Shown: positions 1 through 8,476, counted from the first letter of the stretch. The stretch: DNA of 64,000 nucleotides from UBA5109 sp038148755 (GCA_038148755.1 JAYQWA010000001.1:243533-307532), one strand, 5' to 3'. A program made the numbers and translations. The notes: generated by a model from the sequence alone, not told the origin.

Positions 1-352
1 GATTTGAACTGAAGGTTTCCAGTGTTTTTATCGAGACACCTGCTGCAATTGAAATCAGCAGTACTGCCTTTTCTGCTAAAACCTGTCGCAATGGCAGTAA
101 TACTTCTTTCATCAGCTGAGGTTTTACAGCCAGTACGACGACTTCAGCATTTTTTATAGCGGTTTCGTTATCCCGGCTTATGTTGATACCCGTATCTTTT
201 TGCAGTAAATCCAGTTTTTCCTGATTGGGGTCGGCAGCCCAAAGATTCGCACAGGAGCAACCCTTGGCAATTAAGCCTTTAATCAAGGCAGTAGCCATAT
301 TCCCGGCACCAATGAAGGCTATATTCTGATCCTGTCCAAACATGCGCGACAT
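1..352 (-). CDS. proC: Pyrroline-5-carboxylate reductase ProC (partial, N-terminal part)
   Basis: ProC reduces pyrroline-5-carboxylate to proline with NAD(P)H, the last step of proline synthesis in the cytoplasm. Only the N-terminal ~117 residues are present; the gene runs off the left edge. The protein opens MSRMFGQDQ and continues IAFIGAGNMATALI, the Rossmann nucleotide-binding loop (GAGNMA), followed by the VVLAVKPQ strand typical of the family. I chose the ATG ending at 352; an in-frame ATG at 343 is an alternative. It is co-directional with yggS, which lies upstream on the same strand, the usual yggS-proC order. Family assignment is confident; completeness cannot be judged. Confidence 0.93.
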   Translation of the reverse strand, partial: MSRMFGQDQNIAFIGAGNMATALIKGLIAKGCSCANLWAADPNQEKLDLLQKDTGINISRDNETAIKNAEVVVLAVKPQLMKEVLLPLRQVLAEKAVLLISIAAGVSIKTLETFSSN

Positions 353-408
353 TGTACATGAAAGCGCTTGTTTAGACCGCATTCGGGGATAGACTCGTTG
401 TTTGTGAA

Positions 409-1113
409 TTAGCCTTTATTTGCCTGATTTCTCGGGCCAAAAATATCGGTACCGATACGCACAATGGTTGAGCCTTCGGCGATAGCGGCTTCAAAGTCAC
501 TGCTCATTCCCATCGACAAATGCTGGCAAGTGCTGATCCCCTGCGCCAGAAGTTTGTCTCTGGCTTCGGCCAGTTTATGAAAGCCGGCCCTTTGGGCGTC
601 GATATTCTTTCCCGCTGCGGGAATGGCCATCAGGCCGGCCAGTTCTAGATTTTGTAAATCCTTTACTGCATGTGCCAGGGTTTCTATTTCAGTTAAAGCC
701 ACACCTGCTTTGCTGGTTTCAGCATCAAGATTAACCTGCAATAGAATTTTTAAAGGTGCTAGAGTTGGTGATCGTTGCTCACTCAGACGTTGGGCTATCT
801 TGCTGCGATCAACACTGTGGACCCAGTCAAAATAAGCCGCAATTGTTTTGGTTTTATTGGATTGGATTGGGCCGATAAAATGCCATTCCAGGTTATAGCT
901 GCTCAAGTCTGATATTTTTCCCAGAGCTTCCTGCACATAATTTTCACCAAACGCATTTTGCCCACAATCTATTGCCTGAATGATGTCCTGGCAGGAGCGG
1001 GTTTTGCTGACAGCAAGTAACTTGACGGAGCCGACAGGGCGCTGATAGATTTTTTCAAAGTGTGAAATTTGATAGCGAACTTCACGGATTTTTTCTGGTA
1101 TGTTGGCGCTCAT
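409..1113 (-). CDS. yggS: YggS/PLPBP family pyridoxal-phosphate homeostasis protein
   Basis: This 234-residue protein belongs to the YggS/PROSC (PLPBP) family, single-domain fold-type III barrels that bind PLP and control free PLP and amino-acid pools without known enzymatic activity. Visible hallmarks are LLAVSKTR near residue 32, with the PLP-binding lysine, FGENYVQEA near 56, EWHFIGPIQSNK near 76, and the C-terminal LSMGMSSDFEAAI and VRIGTDIFGPR motifs. Length is normal. It lies upstream of proC on the same strand and is divergent from pilT with about 54 bp between starts, the conserved proC-yggS-pilT arrangement. Confidence 0.95.
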   Translation of the reverse strand: MSANIPEKIREVRYQISHFEKIYQRPVGSVKLLAVSKTRSCQDIIQAIDCGQNAFGENYVQEALGKISDLSSYNLEWHFIGPIQSNKTKTIAAYFDWVHSVDRSKIAQRLSEQRSPTLAPLKILLQVNLDAETSKAGVALTEIETLAHAVKDLQNLELAGLMAIPAAGKNIDAQRAGFHKLAEARDKLLAQGISTCQHLSMGMSSDFEAAIAEGSTIVRIGTDIFGPRNQANKG

Positions 1114-1167
1114 GAATTCACAAAATTTAAGTCTTGAGAGAATTAATTATAGGTGGTTAAGCCAACG

Positions 1168-2191
1168 ATGAATATTCAAGAACTACTAAATTTTAGCGTG
1201 CAGCAAGGCGCATCTGACCTTCATATAACAGCAGGCATGCCCCCCTTGATTCGGGTTGATGGAGATATTCGTCGTATAAATGTTGATCCAATGGAACATA
1301 AAGAAGTTCATGGTCTGATTTATGACATCATGAATGACAAGCAGAGAAAAGACTATGAAGAGTTTTTAGAGTCGGATTTTTCGTTTGAAATACCCGGCCT
1401 GGCTCGCTTCAGGGTTAACGCTTTTGTACGAAACCGTGGTGCAGCAGCTGTGTTTCGTACTATTCCTTCTACGGTACTGACGATGGAACAGTTGGGCATG
1501 GGAGAAGTATTCAAGAAAATTTCAAACAATCCGCGTGGCCCTATTGCCGTTACCGGGCCGATAGGTTCAGGTAAAAGTACCACACTGGCTGCGATGATTG
1601 ATTACATTAACTCCAATAAGTATGAGCATATTCTGACTATTGAGGACCCCCATCGAATTTGTGCACGAGAGTAAAAAATCATTAATCAATCAGCGTGAGG
1701 TGCACCGGGATACTCATGGTTTTAATGAAGCTTTGCGTGAAGACCCGGATATTATTCTGGTCGGCGAGTTGCGAGACCTTGAAACAATCCGTTTGGCATT
1801 AACAGCGGCAGAGACCGGGCATCTGGTGTTTGGTACCTTGCATACAACATCTGCAGCCAAAACCATTGACCGTATTGTTGATGTGTTTTCAGCAGCTGAA
1901 AAAGGGATGGTTCGCTCCATGTTATCTGAATCTTTGCAGGCGGTAGTATCACAGACCCTGTTAAAGAAAATTGGTGGTGGCAGGGTGGCAGCGCATGAAA
2001 TTATGATTGGCACATCGGCAATCAGAAATCTGATCCGTGAAGATAAAATTGCGCAAATGTATTCAGCTATTCAAACCGGAGCTTCGGTCGGCATGCAGAC
2101 CCTGGATCAATGTCTGAAAGAATTGGTTGCGAAAGGGCTGGTTGATCGCAATGAGGCGCGTTCGAAAGCCAAGTCTGGTGACGCATTCTAA
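1168..2191 (+). pseudogene. pilT: Twitching-motility retraction ATPase PilT, frameshifted with a 12-bp deletion
   Basis: PilT is the hexameric ATPase that retracts type IV pili. The reading frame opens at 1168 (MNIQELLNF) and is lost at about 1651, where five C residues (1647-1651) replace the four expected in the codons for IEDPIEF; the rest continues in the next frame to 2191. Corrected, the product would be about 340 residues, against 344 in Pseudomonas. The four missing residues are one half of the expected ALRSALR, collapsed to ALR at 1730-1738, a deletion between direct repeats. The Walker A motif reads GPIGSGKST with Ile (1561-1563) where Thr is expected. The His box (HLVFGTLHT) and AIRNLIRE motif survive. 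The usual neighbour pilU is absent. Decay is more likely than sequencing error alone, but the frameshift is in a homopolymer. Confidence 0.85.
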
Positions 2192-2210
2192 CGAAGCGAT
2201 TAAGCTGTCA

Positions 2211-2648
2211 CTACACTAGCGAAGTAGTAGCAAACCAGTTTTCAAGAATAAGCTGGGCGGCGATGGAGTCTATTGCATCCTTTCCGTTATATTTTTTGCC
2301 ATGGGCTTCAGCCATATTTTTGCGGATATCTTTGGCTTCACGGCTGCTTAATCTTTCATCGATACTGTAACACGGTAGACTAAAACGGCCACTCAGGCGT
2401 TGGATAAATTTTTGCGCCCGGGTAGTCATGTCGTTATTGCTGCCATCCATGTTAAAAGGCATACCTACGATAAAGACATCAGGTTGCCATTCCTTAACCA
2501 GTTTTTCTATCGTATCCCAGTCAGGCACGCCATCCCGGGCAGGCAAAACGGCAAGCGGAGAAGCCGTCTGTGTGATGCTTTGCCCAACGGCTACTCCGAT
2601 TTTCTTCGTACCATAATCAAAAGCCAAAGCGGTCAGATGAGAGGACAT
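2211..2648 (-). CDS. ruvX: RuvX/YqgF family pre-16S rRNA nuclease (putative Holliday junction resolvase)
   Basis: This 145-residue RNase H-fold protein belongs to the YqgF family, implicated in maturation of the 16S rRNA 5' end and historically annotated as a Holliday junction resolvase. The first catalytic Asp sits in LAFDYGTKKIGVAVG (residues 8-22). The central IVGMPFNMDG and the YSIDERLSS motif with Asp/Glu follow, and KDAIDSIAA near the C-terminus carries the last acidic residue. Length is normal. It ends an apparent minus-strand run gshB-tonB-yqgE-ruvX, with only 4 bp between yqgE and ruvX, as in Pseudomonas. Confidence 0.93.
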   Translation of the reverse strand: MSSHLTALAFDYGTKKIGVAVGQSITQTASPLAVLPARDGVPDWDTIEKLVKEWQPDVFIVGMPFNMDGSNNDMTTRAQKFIQRLSGRFSLPCYSIDERLSSREAKDIRKNMAEAHGKKYNGKDAIDSIAAQLILENWFATTSLV

Positions 2649-2652
2649 GAAT

Positions 2653-3240
2653 TTAGCAGGAACCGTGATCAGAACTTAATTGTGAAAGCTCAAAACCTAG
2701 TGATGCGGCTGCCAGTCTGGCTTTATTTTCGAATTCTGTGGAAAAAATTAATTCTTTGTTGGCGGGGCAACTAAACCAGGCATTTTCAGTAATTTCCTGT
2801 TCGACCTGCCCTGGGCCCCAGCCGGAACAGCCTAAAATAACAAAATAATTTTGTGGTCCTTCACCTTTGGCGATATCTTCGAGGATGTCCCGAGATGTGG
2901 TAATAAAAAGCTTATTTCCCAATGTCAGGGTGGAATCCCAGGCCTTTGATGCAGGATCAGTGTCATGCAGAATAAAGCCTTTATTGGGCTCAACCGGACC
3001 ACCGCATAATACAGTTTGAGATGCCCCCGCAGGTCTTTCATCTTTTATTCCAAGTTGTTCCAGCAATTCCCGCAACTCGATAGGCAGAGGTAAATTGACG
3101 GCCATGCCAATTGCGCCTTCATTTGAGTGCTGCCACATATAGATTACAGAGTTTTCAAAAAATGAATCTACTAACTGAGGCATAGCAATCAAAAATTGAT
3201 CGTTAAGGCCGGATGTCGCTGATGATGTTTGTTGTTCCAT
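2653..3240 (-). CDS. yqgE: YqgE/AlgH family protein (UPF0301)
   Basis: The product is a 195-residue UPF0301 (DUF179) protein. The family is broadly conserved, sits next to ruvX in many proteobacteria and has no firmly established biochemical role; the AlgH name comes from alginate regulation in Pseudomonas. Typical motifs are LIAMPQLVDSFFENSVIY near the N-terminus, AIGMAVNLP, VLCGGPVEPNKGFILH and LGCSGWGPGQVEQEI. I took ATG 3240 (MEQQTSS) as the start because a longer in-frame opening would overlap the upstream TonB gene and adds non-conserved residues. It sits between ruvX and the TonB gene in a likely operon. Confidence 0.92.
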   Translation of the reverse strand: MEQQTSSATSGLNDQFLIAMPQLVDSFFENSVIYMWQHSNEGAIGMAVNLPLPIELRELLEQLGIKDERPAGASQTVLCGGPVEPNKGFILHDTDPASKAWDSTLTLGNKLFITTSRDILEDIAKGEGPQNYFVILGCSGWGPGQVEQEITENAWFSCPANKELIFSTEFENKARLAAASLGFELSQLSSDHGSC

Positions 3241-3265
3241 GGTACTAATATGGGGTCTGTCAGAT

Positions 3266-4153
3266 TCAATTACTAGTAAAAGTATTACTTTGATGGAATT
3301 GCCAGGTGCGAACAATTTCTAGAATATCGACGTCTTCACGCATCTCAGGCGGAAAGGGGTCAAAGGGTGCAGCCAGTTGTACGATACGGATAGCTGCATC
3401 GTCCAGAATGGCGTGACCTGATGAGCTTAATATTCTGACTTCACTTACCCGACCATCGGGAAACAAAGCAACCAAAAGTCTTAATTGGCCATAAATCCCG
3501 GCAGCACTGGCTTGTTGTGGATAGTTAAAATTACCCACAGCTTCAATTTTACGCCGCCAGCCATCCAGATACAGAGCATCACGTGCCTGCTGGGTTGAGG
3601 CCGATGAAATCGTATATTTCCTGGGTAGTTGGGCGTAGGCCTCTCTATGGATATCCAGTTGCGCCTGCAGACTGGCTAAAGTCTGTTCCAGTGAGTTTTG
3701 TGAGGTGCCCTGAAAGTCCTGGTTTTCGGGGGTATTTATGATTTCATCTTCGGTATTCAGGCTCTCAATTGCATCAGTGCTGGTTAAAATTTCCCGTTCG
3801 GTATTGTTGATTGCTGCTTCAGTTTCCAGTGCGGCAACTTCCTGAATGACATCAGCATTAAAACGTGATTCAAAAGGTGAGCTGGGTCGTGCCAGTTCGT
3901 CTTGTGAGCCACTGCCAATCTGATTGGACTGCGCCAGGAAATCGGCATCTTCTGGCGCTTCATTACTTTCATATTGGGCCAGGGTGACATCCAGGCTCAT
4001 GGGTGTATTGAGTTGCTCATAGAAAGTAAAGCCAACACCAAGGATTAATACGGCATGAGCGCAAAGTGACATGAAAAGGGTGAAGCCAAAACGTTCATTG
4101 GCCAGGGATTGGTTGGCTAATTCAATTGGATCTATATCAGTTGAAATAGACAA
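3266..4153 (-). CDS. TonB-family energy transducer
   Basis: This 295-residue protein has TonB architecture: a short cytoplasmic N-terminus, one membrane segment at about residues 24-44 (FTLFMSLCAHAVLILGVGF), a long acidic Glu/Asn/Ser-rich periplasmic linker (about 55-160), and a C-terminal TonB domain from about 205 containing GQLRLLVALFPDGRVSEVRI and the terminal TWQF. The linker is acidic rather than Pro/Lys-rich. No exbB or exbD is nearby, so it must share an energising complex encoded elsewhere. Position between yqgE and gshB matches the tonB3 locus of Pseudomonas, a gene linked there to twitching motility. That link is interesting given the damaged pilus genes nearby, but function here is inferred. 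Confidence 0.85.
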   Translation of the reverse strand: MSISTDIDPIELANQSLANERFGFTLFMSLCAHAVLILGVGFTFYEQLNTPMSLDVTLAQYESNEAPEDADFLAQSNQIGSGSQDELARPSSPFESRFNADVIQEVAALETEAAINNTEREILTSTDAIESLNTEDEIINTPENQDFQGTSQNSLEQTLASLQAQLDIHREAYAQLPRKYTISSASTQQARDALYLDGWRRKIEAVGNFNYPQQASAAGIYGQLRLLVALFPDGRVSEVRILSSSGHAILDDAAIRIVQLAAPFDPFPPEMREDVDILEIVRTWQFHQSNTFTSN

Positions 4154-5104
4154 TTAACTCTCCAGTTTAGCTGCAATGCACTCCATCAAATCACCACCGA
4201 TATCCAGATCAAAAGCTGCATTGAGCTCACGAATACAGGTTGGACTGGTCACATTAATTTCGGTCAGGTAATCACCAATGACATCCAATCCGACAAAGAT
4301 TAAACCTTTTTCTTTCAGCGTAGGGCCAACCTGTTCACATATCCAACGATCACGATCAGTTAAGGGTATGCCTTTGGAGCTGCCGCCAGCAGCCAGGTTA
4401 CCTCGGGTTTCATTGGGGGCGGGAATGCGTGCCAGAGCGTAATCTACGGGTTTTCCGTCTATCATTAAAATGCGTTTATCACCCTGTGATATTTCAGGAA
4501 TAAATTTTTGCGCCATAATCTGATGCTTTCCGTGCCCGGTTAGGGTTTCGATAATGACACTTAGATTTGGGTCTTCCGGTTTAATCCTGAAGATGGATGA
4601 TCCGCCCATACCATCCAGTGGTTTGAAAATAACGTCCCGATGCTGAACATAAAATTCCCGTAAAAGTGCGGAGCTACTACTGACTAAAACAGGGGTACAG
4701 CATTGCGGAAACTGCGTGGCAAAAACTTTTTCATTACAGTCTCTTAAACTTTGCGGCTTGTTAACAATTAAGACACCCTGGCGCTCTGCTGCTTCCAGGA
4801 TGTAAGTGCTGTAAATATACTCATTATCAAATGGTGGATCCTTGCGCATAAGAATGACATCGAACTCACTCAGAGCCTGACGTTTCGGATCGCTGAGGGA
4901 ATACCAGTTTTTTGGATCATCAGCGACGTTGAGCACCTGGGTTTCAGCCATCGCAATACCATCATCAAGATACAGGCCGGGTTGTTCAATGTAGGAAATA
5001 CTCCAGCCTTTACCTTGCGCTGCTAGCAACATAGCAAGCGTTGAATCTTTTTTTACGGAAATACCCTGAATGGGATCCATTACTACAGCTAACTTTACAG
5101 ACAT
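4154..5104 (-). CDS. gshB: Glutathione synthetase
   Basis: GshB joins gamma-glutamylcysteine and glycine using ATP, the second step of glutathione synthesis in the cytoplasm. The 316-residue product begins MSVKLAVVMDPIQGISVKKDS, aligning with the E. coli N-terminus, which favours ATG 5104 over the in-frame ATG 18 bases upstream. ATP-grasp features are visible: DVILMRKDPPFDNEYIY near residue 90, IFKPLDGMGGSSIF near 170, GDKRILMIDGKPVDYALAR near 215, and the C-terminal GLDVIGDYLTEINVTSPT metal-binding segment. It starts exactly where the TonB gene's upstream space ends (1-bp spacing). The first-step gene gshA lies at 27.1-28.7 kb. Confidence 0.97.
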   Translation of the reverse strand: MSVKLAVVMDPIQGISVKKDSTLAMLLAAQGKGWSISYIEQPGLYLDDGIAMAETQVLNVADDPKNWYSLSDPKRQALSEFDVILMRKDPPFDNEYIYSTYILEAAERQGVLIVNKPQSLRDCNEKVFATQFPQCCTPVLVSSSSALLREFYVQHRDVIFKPLDGMGGSSIFRIKPEDPNLSVIIETLTGHGKHQIMAQKFIPEISQGDKRILMIDGKPVDYALARIPAPNETRGNLAAGGSSKGIPLTDRDRWICEQVGPTLKEKGLIFVGLDVIGDYLTEINVTSPTCIRELNAAFDLDIGGDLMECIAAKLES

Positions 5105-5468
5105 AAGCATATCCACAATCAATGACCCTGAAATTATAGCAAAGAGCCTGTCATTACGGGTATTAAACTATGGATTTTGATTAAGTCTGGTTTATCAGTT
5201 AAGTCGCTATTCTTAAGTGCCTGACGGGGGGACCCAAAGAGTTGATTCTTAAGGTGCTTGGACTTTAATTATTGATTTTGAGCTGAAGGAATTAGCGGTA
5301 ACCGAAACAGGCAATATAGCTCACATTTAAAATGGGTTATAAAAAATTACCAAAGTTGGAAGTAAATGATCTTAATAATTGGCTGTTTAATGTCATTTAC
5401 TAAAACTTTGGAGAGAATTCAAAAAGGCTGCTATATACATAAGAATATCGTTAACAGGGAAGTGTTCG
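5105..5468. other. 364-bp intergenic region between gshB and the PilG-like gene
   Basis: No convincing gene or RNA family is visible here. It should hold the divergent promoters for gshB (minus) and the PilG-like gene (plus). An imperfect direct repeat of the form ATTCTTAAG-TGC-TG-AC occurs at 5209-5225 and 5245-5262, separated by a G-rich run (5225-5230). The repeat could be a regulator site, but nothing identifies one. A Shine-Dalgarno-like AGGGAAG precedes the ATG at 5469. Confidence 0.4.
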
Positions 5469-5900
5469 ATGGAAGTTTCGGATATCAAACAAAAAAACCA
5501 TGTCGGTTTATCTAAGAAAACAAAATCAGTTTTGTTTATTGACGATAGTCCTTTAGTTCTGGAAACGGCCAAGCAGCTTTTGCGAAATTCACTTTATGAA
5601 TTACAAGCTAAAACCGACTCATTTGAAGGCTTATGCGAACTGATAAGAAATAAACCATCGGCTATTTTTATTGATATAAATATGAGCAGTTTAAATGCTT
5701 ATCAGTTTTGCGCTTTGTTAAAAGCCCAAAAAGGGCGGCTGGAATATCAATATATCCCGTTGGTTATCGTGCTGGAATATGCAAATAAGCTGGAACAGAC
5801 GAAGGCATATGCAGCTGGAGCAAATGCAGTTTTAGTAAAACCCTTTGGCAAGAATGAACTGTTCGAAGCCATGAAATTCCCGGGGGTAAAAGCAGCTTGA
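5469..5900 (+). CDS. Degenerate PilG-like single-domain response regulator
   Basis: A 143-residue CheY-fold receiver in the position where Pseudomonas encodes PilG, the twitching-motility regulator downstream of gshB. Conserved acidic residues are present (VLFIDDS, D25/D26) as are the phospho-acceptor Asp (IFIDIN, D69) and the C-terminal Lys (VKPF, K124). Other signature positions have drifted: the MPxLDGY loop reads MSSLNAY, and the conserved Ser/Thr after the fourth strand is Glu (IVLEY, E103). The rest of the Pil-Chp signalling array is not present, so it may be a relic or re-purposed. The start is ATG 5469 with a plausible ribosome binding site. The next frame overlaps its stop codon. Confidence 0.72.
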   Translation: MEVSDIKQKNHVGLSKKTKSVLFIDDSPLVLETAKQLLRNSLYELQAKTDSFEGLCELIRNKPSAIFIDINMSSLNAYQFCALLKAQKGRLEYQYIPLVIVLEYANKLEQTKAYAAGANAVLVKPFGKNELFEAMKFPGVKAA

Positions 5901-6241
5901 GATACTTACAGGATGCTAGAAGTGCTTTGCTGCTCCACTGCAATAATCTGGCTATAATGCTTGAACAGAGCCTGGATATTTATTGCAACGCAGATGCAGA
6001 CCAGGAAAAAGAAAAATCTTTCAGGGATATAAAGTTAGTCAGTTCACAGCTGGTTTTGCTTGAAACTTTCTATGCAACACAGTCTGGTAAAACACAAATA
6101 AGCCAGCTGCAAAAACTTTGTATCTTGCTGGGACATGAAAATTATCAAGGAAATAAAGAAGAGCAGCTTGCCCTATTAACCAAAATTTTTCAGTCACTTG
6201 CTCAAATCCCTGCCCCATCCACGGATAAATATACGTTTTAA
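5897..6241 (+). CDS. Hypothetical helical protein, possible remnant of a ChpA/FimL-type N-terminal domain
   Basis: A 114-residue predicted all-helical protein without a recognisable enzyme motif. Its TTG start (5897) overlaps the stop of the PilG-like gene as TTGA, implying translational coupling. The spacing of hydrophobic residues, the LVLLETFYATQS segment near residue 51 followed by an LQKLC helix, and EQLALLTKIFQSLAQIP near 88-104 recall the N-terminal FimL/HPt-like domain of ChpA/PilL, which belongs to the same pilus signalling array in relatives. That resemblance is by eye and weak. If right, this is a tiny survivor of a protein usually over 2000 residues long. Otherwise it is an orphan gene. 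Confidence 0.45.
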   Translation: MRYLQDARSALLLHCNNLAIMLEQSLDIYCNADADQEKEKSFRDIKLVSSQLVLLETFYATQSGKTQISQLQKLCILLGHENYQGNKEEQLALLTKIFQSLAQIPAPSTDKYTF

Positions 6242-6290
6242 AAGCCTGCATTTGGTACAATCCTGAAGCTTTTAAAAAGTAGCGAAAGGG

Positions 6291-6830
6291 TTGGGAGAAA
6301 AGTTTTTGAGCAAGTTTGGTTATTACTGGGGAATTAGCGGTGTACTGCTTATTTTACTGTTTGCCGTTGTCAGGTTGTCAGCCCGTGTTGTTGAGATGTT
6401 GAGTTATTCCTTAAGTCTGTGGCAGTGGTTTGGCCTTATCTTATTTGCCTTGTATATGGCATATGCTGAAGGTTATAAAGGTTTTCACCGAAACTTCGCC
6501 CCCAGAGTAGTCGCCAGAGCCGGATTTTTTCTTGGGCAAAATAACCATAGAAATCCTGGCTATATAATCATCGCACCCCTACTTTGCATGGGTTACGTTC
6601 ATGCGACCAAAAAGAGAAAGCTGGTTTCGGTTTTGCTAACCAGCACAATAATTGTTTTGGTTTTACTGGTCAGCATGTTGCCACAACCGTGGCGGGGAAT
6701 TATTGATGTGGGAGTGGTGTTAGGCCTGCTTCTGGGTGTTTGTTCTATCGCTTATTTTTGGGGCCAGTCTTTAAAGCGTGAATGGGTAAGCCCTGTTCCA
6801 GCAGACTTTCCTGATACAGCTGTTGGTTAG
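6291..6830 (+). CDS. Conserved multi-pass membrane protein of unknown function
   Basis: A 179-residue protein with four probable membrane segments: about residues 14-30, 42-58, 112-132 and 138-158. Between the second and third lies a conserved-looking polar loop (MAYAEGYKGFHRNFAPRVV) and a short hydrophobic stretch (IIIAPLLCMGYVHATKKRK), and the last hydrophobic pair is preceded by LPQPWRGIIDVGVVLG. I recognise this pattern from uncharacterised proteobacterial membrane proteins but know no function. It starts with TTG; 6291 is preceded by GAAAGGG, while TTG 6306 has GGGAGAA upstream and is an alternative. The DUF484 gene is convergent, 26 bp away. Confidence 0.7.
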   Translation: MGEKFLSKFGYYWGISGVLLILLFAVVRLSARVVEMLSYSLSLWQWFGLILFALYMAYAEGYKGFHRNFAPRVVARAGFFLGQNNHRNPGYIIIAPLLCMGYVHATKKRKLVSVLLTSTIIVLVLLVSMLPQPWRGIIDVGVVLGLLLGVCSIAYFWGQSLKREWVSPVPADFPDTAVG

Positions 6831-6856
6831 ACTGTTAGCTAACAGCAGTCAAAAGC

Positions 6857-7594
6857 TTATTTAAGCAACAGGCTTTTGATATGGGCAGAGAGTATTTCTC
6901 CGATAAAATCCAGAAACAGGGTATCCAGACTGGAGTTAAAGTGATTATCTTTATTGCTGGCTACAACAAGCAGAGGGATGCCGGGCAGCTTTTTCGTTAA
7001 TTTGCTCTCTCCGTGAAAATGTATGGGGATTATTGCAACAGAACTGATGTTGCTGGTTTCAGGGAAAAACAGGTTTGCCTGATCATTGTTCAGGCTACCG
7101 CAATAAGCACGTTTGCGTTGAAATAGTTTCCCCAGGACTTTACGGGTTAGTTCAAGAGGCAAAAAAAACAGAGAACGCGTATCAGTCTCTTCTATCTCAT
7201 TTTCGGTGGCAAAAAACAGTTTTGAAGAAGATGCATTGAATTCCTGTGTCAGTTTTTCTTCAATTAAACTGGAGAGGTCTTCTAAAGTGGTTGTATTGAG
7301 AATGTTCAATATTATGGTGCGTGTTTTTTCAAACAAGGCATCATTTTCTTTGGCGTTTTCTACAAAATTCTTTATTTGTTGTTGCCCGTCTTCAGTTCTT
7401 CTTCTCAGCAGGGAAACCTGACGTTCAAGCAAGGAAATGGCCTGACCGCTTTTATGCGGAATACGCAAATTAAGCAGTAAGTCCTCATGCTTTAAGAAAA
7501 AATCAGGGTGTTCCAGCAGGTAGTTGGCAACGCTGTCATCATCCAGGCTTAAATCGTCAGTGTCGGCGAGAGAATTCTGGGAGCTTGGTTTCAT
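6857..7594 (-). CDS. DUF484 family protein
   Basis: A 245-residue DUF484 protein, a GAF-like family of unknown function encoded between dapF and xerC in many gammaproteobacteria. The N-terminal signature VANYLLEHPDFFLKHEDLL (about residues 23-41) and LRIPHKSGQAISLLERQV are diagnostic. A coiled-coil stretch follows (SLLRRRTEDGQQQIKNF), then the GAF-like sensor half (from about residue 80). The start codon overlaps the dapF stop by 4 bp, showing co-transcription and probable coupling with lysA and dapF. The usual downstream xerC is absent; a convergent membrane gene follows instead. Confidence 0.9.
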   Translation of the reverse strand: MKPSSQNSLADTDDLSLDDDSVANYLLEHPDFFLKHEDLLLNLRIPHKSGQAISLLERQVSLLRRRTEDGQQQIKNFVENAKENDALFEKTRTIILNILNTTTLEDLSSLIEEKLTQEFNASSSKLFFATENEIEETDTRSLFFLPLELTRKVLGKLFQRKRAYCGSLNNDQANLFFPETSNISSVAIIPIHFHGESKLTKKLPGIPLLVVASNKDNHFNSSLDTLFLDFIGEILSAHIKSLLLK

Positions 7595-8427
7595 AAATTC
7601 AGATGTCCTTCATAAACAGTCGTTGCCGGTCCAGTCATTAGCACAGGGTGGCCAGCACCTTTCCAGTTAATGGAGAGTTTGCCACCTTTAAGTTCAACTG
7701 TCACGGTTTCAGACAGTTGAGACCAAAGAATTCCCGCCACAACTGCTGCGCAGGCACCGGTTCCGCATGCTAGTGTTTCACCTGCACCACGTTCGTAGAC
7801 GCGCAGACGGATATGATCGGAGCTGATAATTTGCATAAAGCCTGCATTAACCCGTTCAGGGAATAAGTCATGACGTTCAATAAGCGGCCCGAGTTCTGCA
7901 ACCGGCGCTGTATCCACGTCATCAACCTGATAAACGGCATGAGGGTTTCCCATGGAGAGCGCTGCAATCTCGATACTAAGGGTATCTGAAAGCTGAAAGG
8001 GATAGGAGAGGGCCTCAGCTTCAGCCAGAAAAGGAATAGCCTGGGGAGCGGTAATTGGTGCACCCATATCAACAGTAACCTGGCCGTCTTGCCCCATCTC
8101 GCAGTAGATAATATTGCCCGTCGGCATACTCAGTGCGATGCTGGTTTTGTCACTTAAACCCTGGTCAATGAGGTATCGTGTGACACAGCGCGCGCCATTG
8201 CCACAATGCTCAACTTCTGAGCCATCGGCATTATAGATGCGGTAATTAAAATCACTACCCGCAATAGTAGCCGGCTCTACGATCAAGAGTTGATCAAAGC
8301 CGATACCCTGTCGCCGATCAGCTAACTCGGGTATGCGTTCTACAGGCACAGGGATATTCTGCTGAATTCGGTCCAGCAACATAAAATCATTCCCCAAACC
8401 ATGCATTTTGGTAAAACGCAAAGACAT
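7591..8427 (-). CDS. dapF: Diaminopimelate epimerase
   Basis: DapF converts LL- to meso-diaminopimelate for lysine and peptidoglycan synthesis by a two-cysteine, cofactor-free mechanism. The 278-residue protein shows both active-site cysteine motifs: EHCGNGARC near residue 74 and ETLACGTGACAA near 215, plus the N-terminal KMHGLGNDFML. Length is standard. It lies between lysA and the DUF484 gene in a minus-strand operon (49 bp from lysA, 4-bp overlap with DUF484). All key residues are intact. Confidence 0.98.
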   Translation of the reverse strand: MSLRFTKMHGLGNDFMLLDRIQQNIPVPVERIPELADRRQGIGFDQLLIVEPATIAGSDFNYRIYNADGSEVEHCGNGARCVTRYLIDQGLSDKTSIALSMPTGNIIYCEMGQDGQVTVDMGAPITAPQAIPFLAEAEALSYPFQLSDTLSIEIAALSMGNPHAVYQVDDVDTAPVAELGPLIERHDLFPERVNAGFMQIISSDHIRLRVYERGAGETLACGTGACAAVVAGILWSQLSETVTVELKGGKLSINWKGAGHPVLMTGPATTVYEGHLNL

Positions 8428-8476
8428 TTCTGTGCTCTCTGATAACCTATGTTTGTATTGAATTAAGAAATAAGTT

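Noticed and set aside
5209..5262. Possible c-di-GMP (GEMM) riboswitch around the G-rich run before the PilG-like gene
   Set aside because: Only a GAC and G-rich segment resemble the family; the conserved tetraloop/receptor and second helix are missing.
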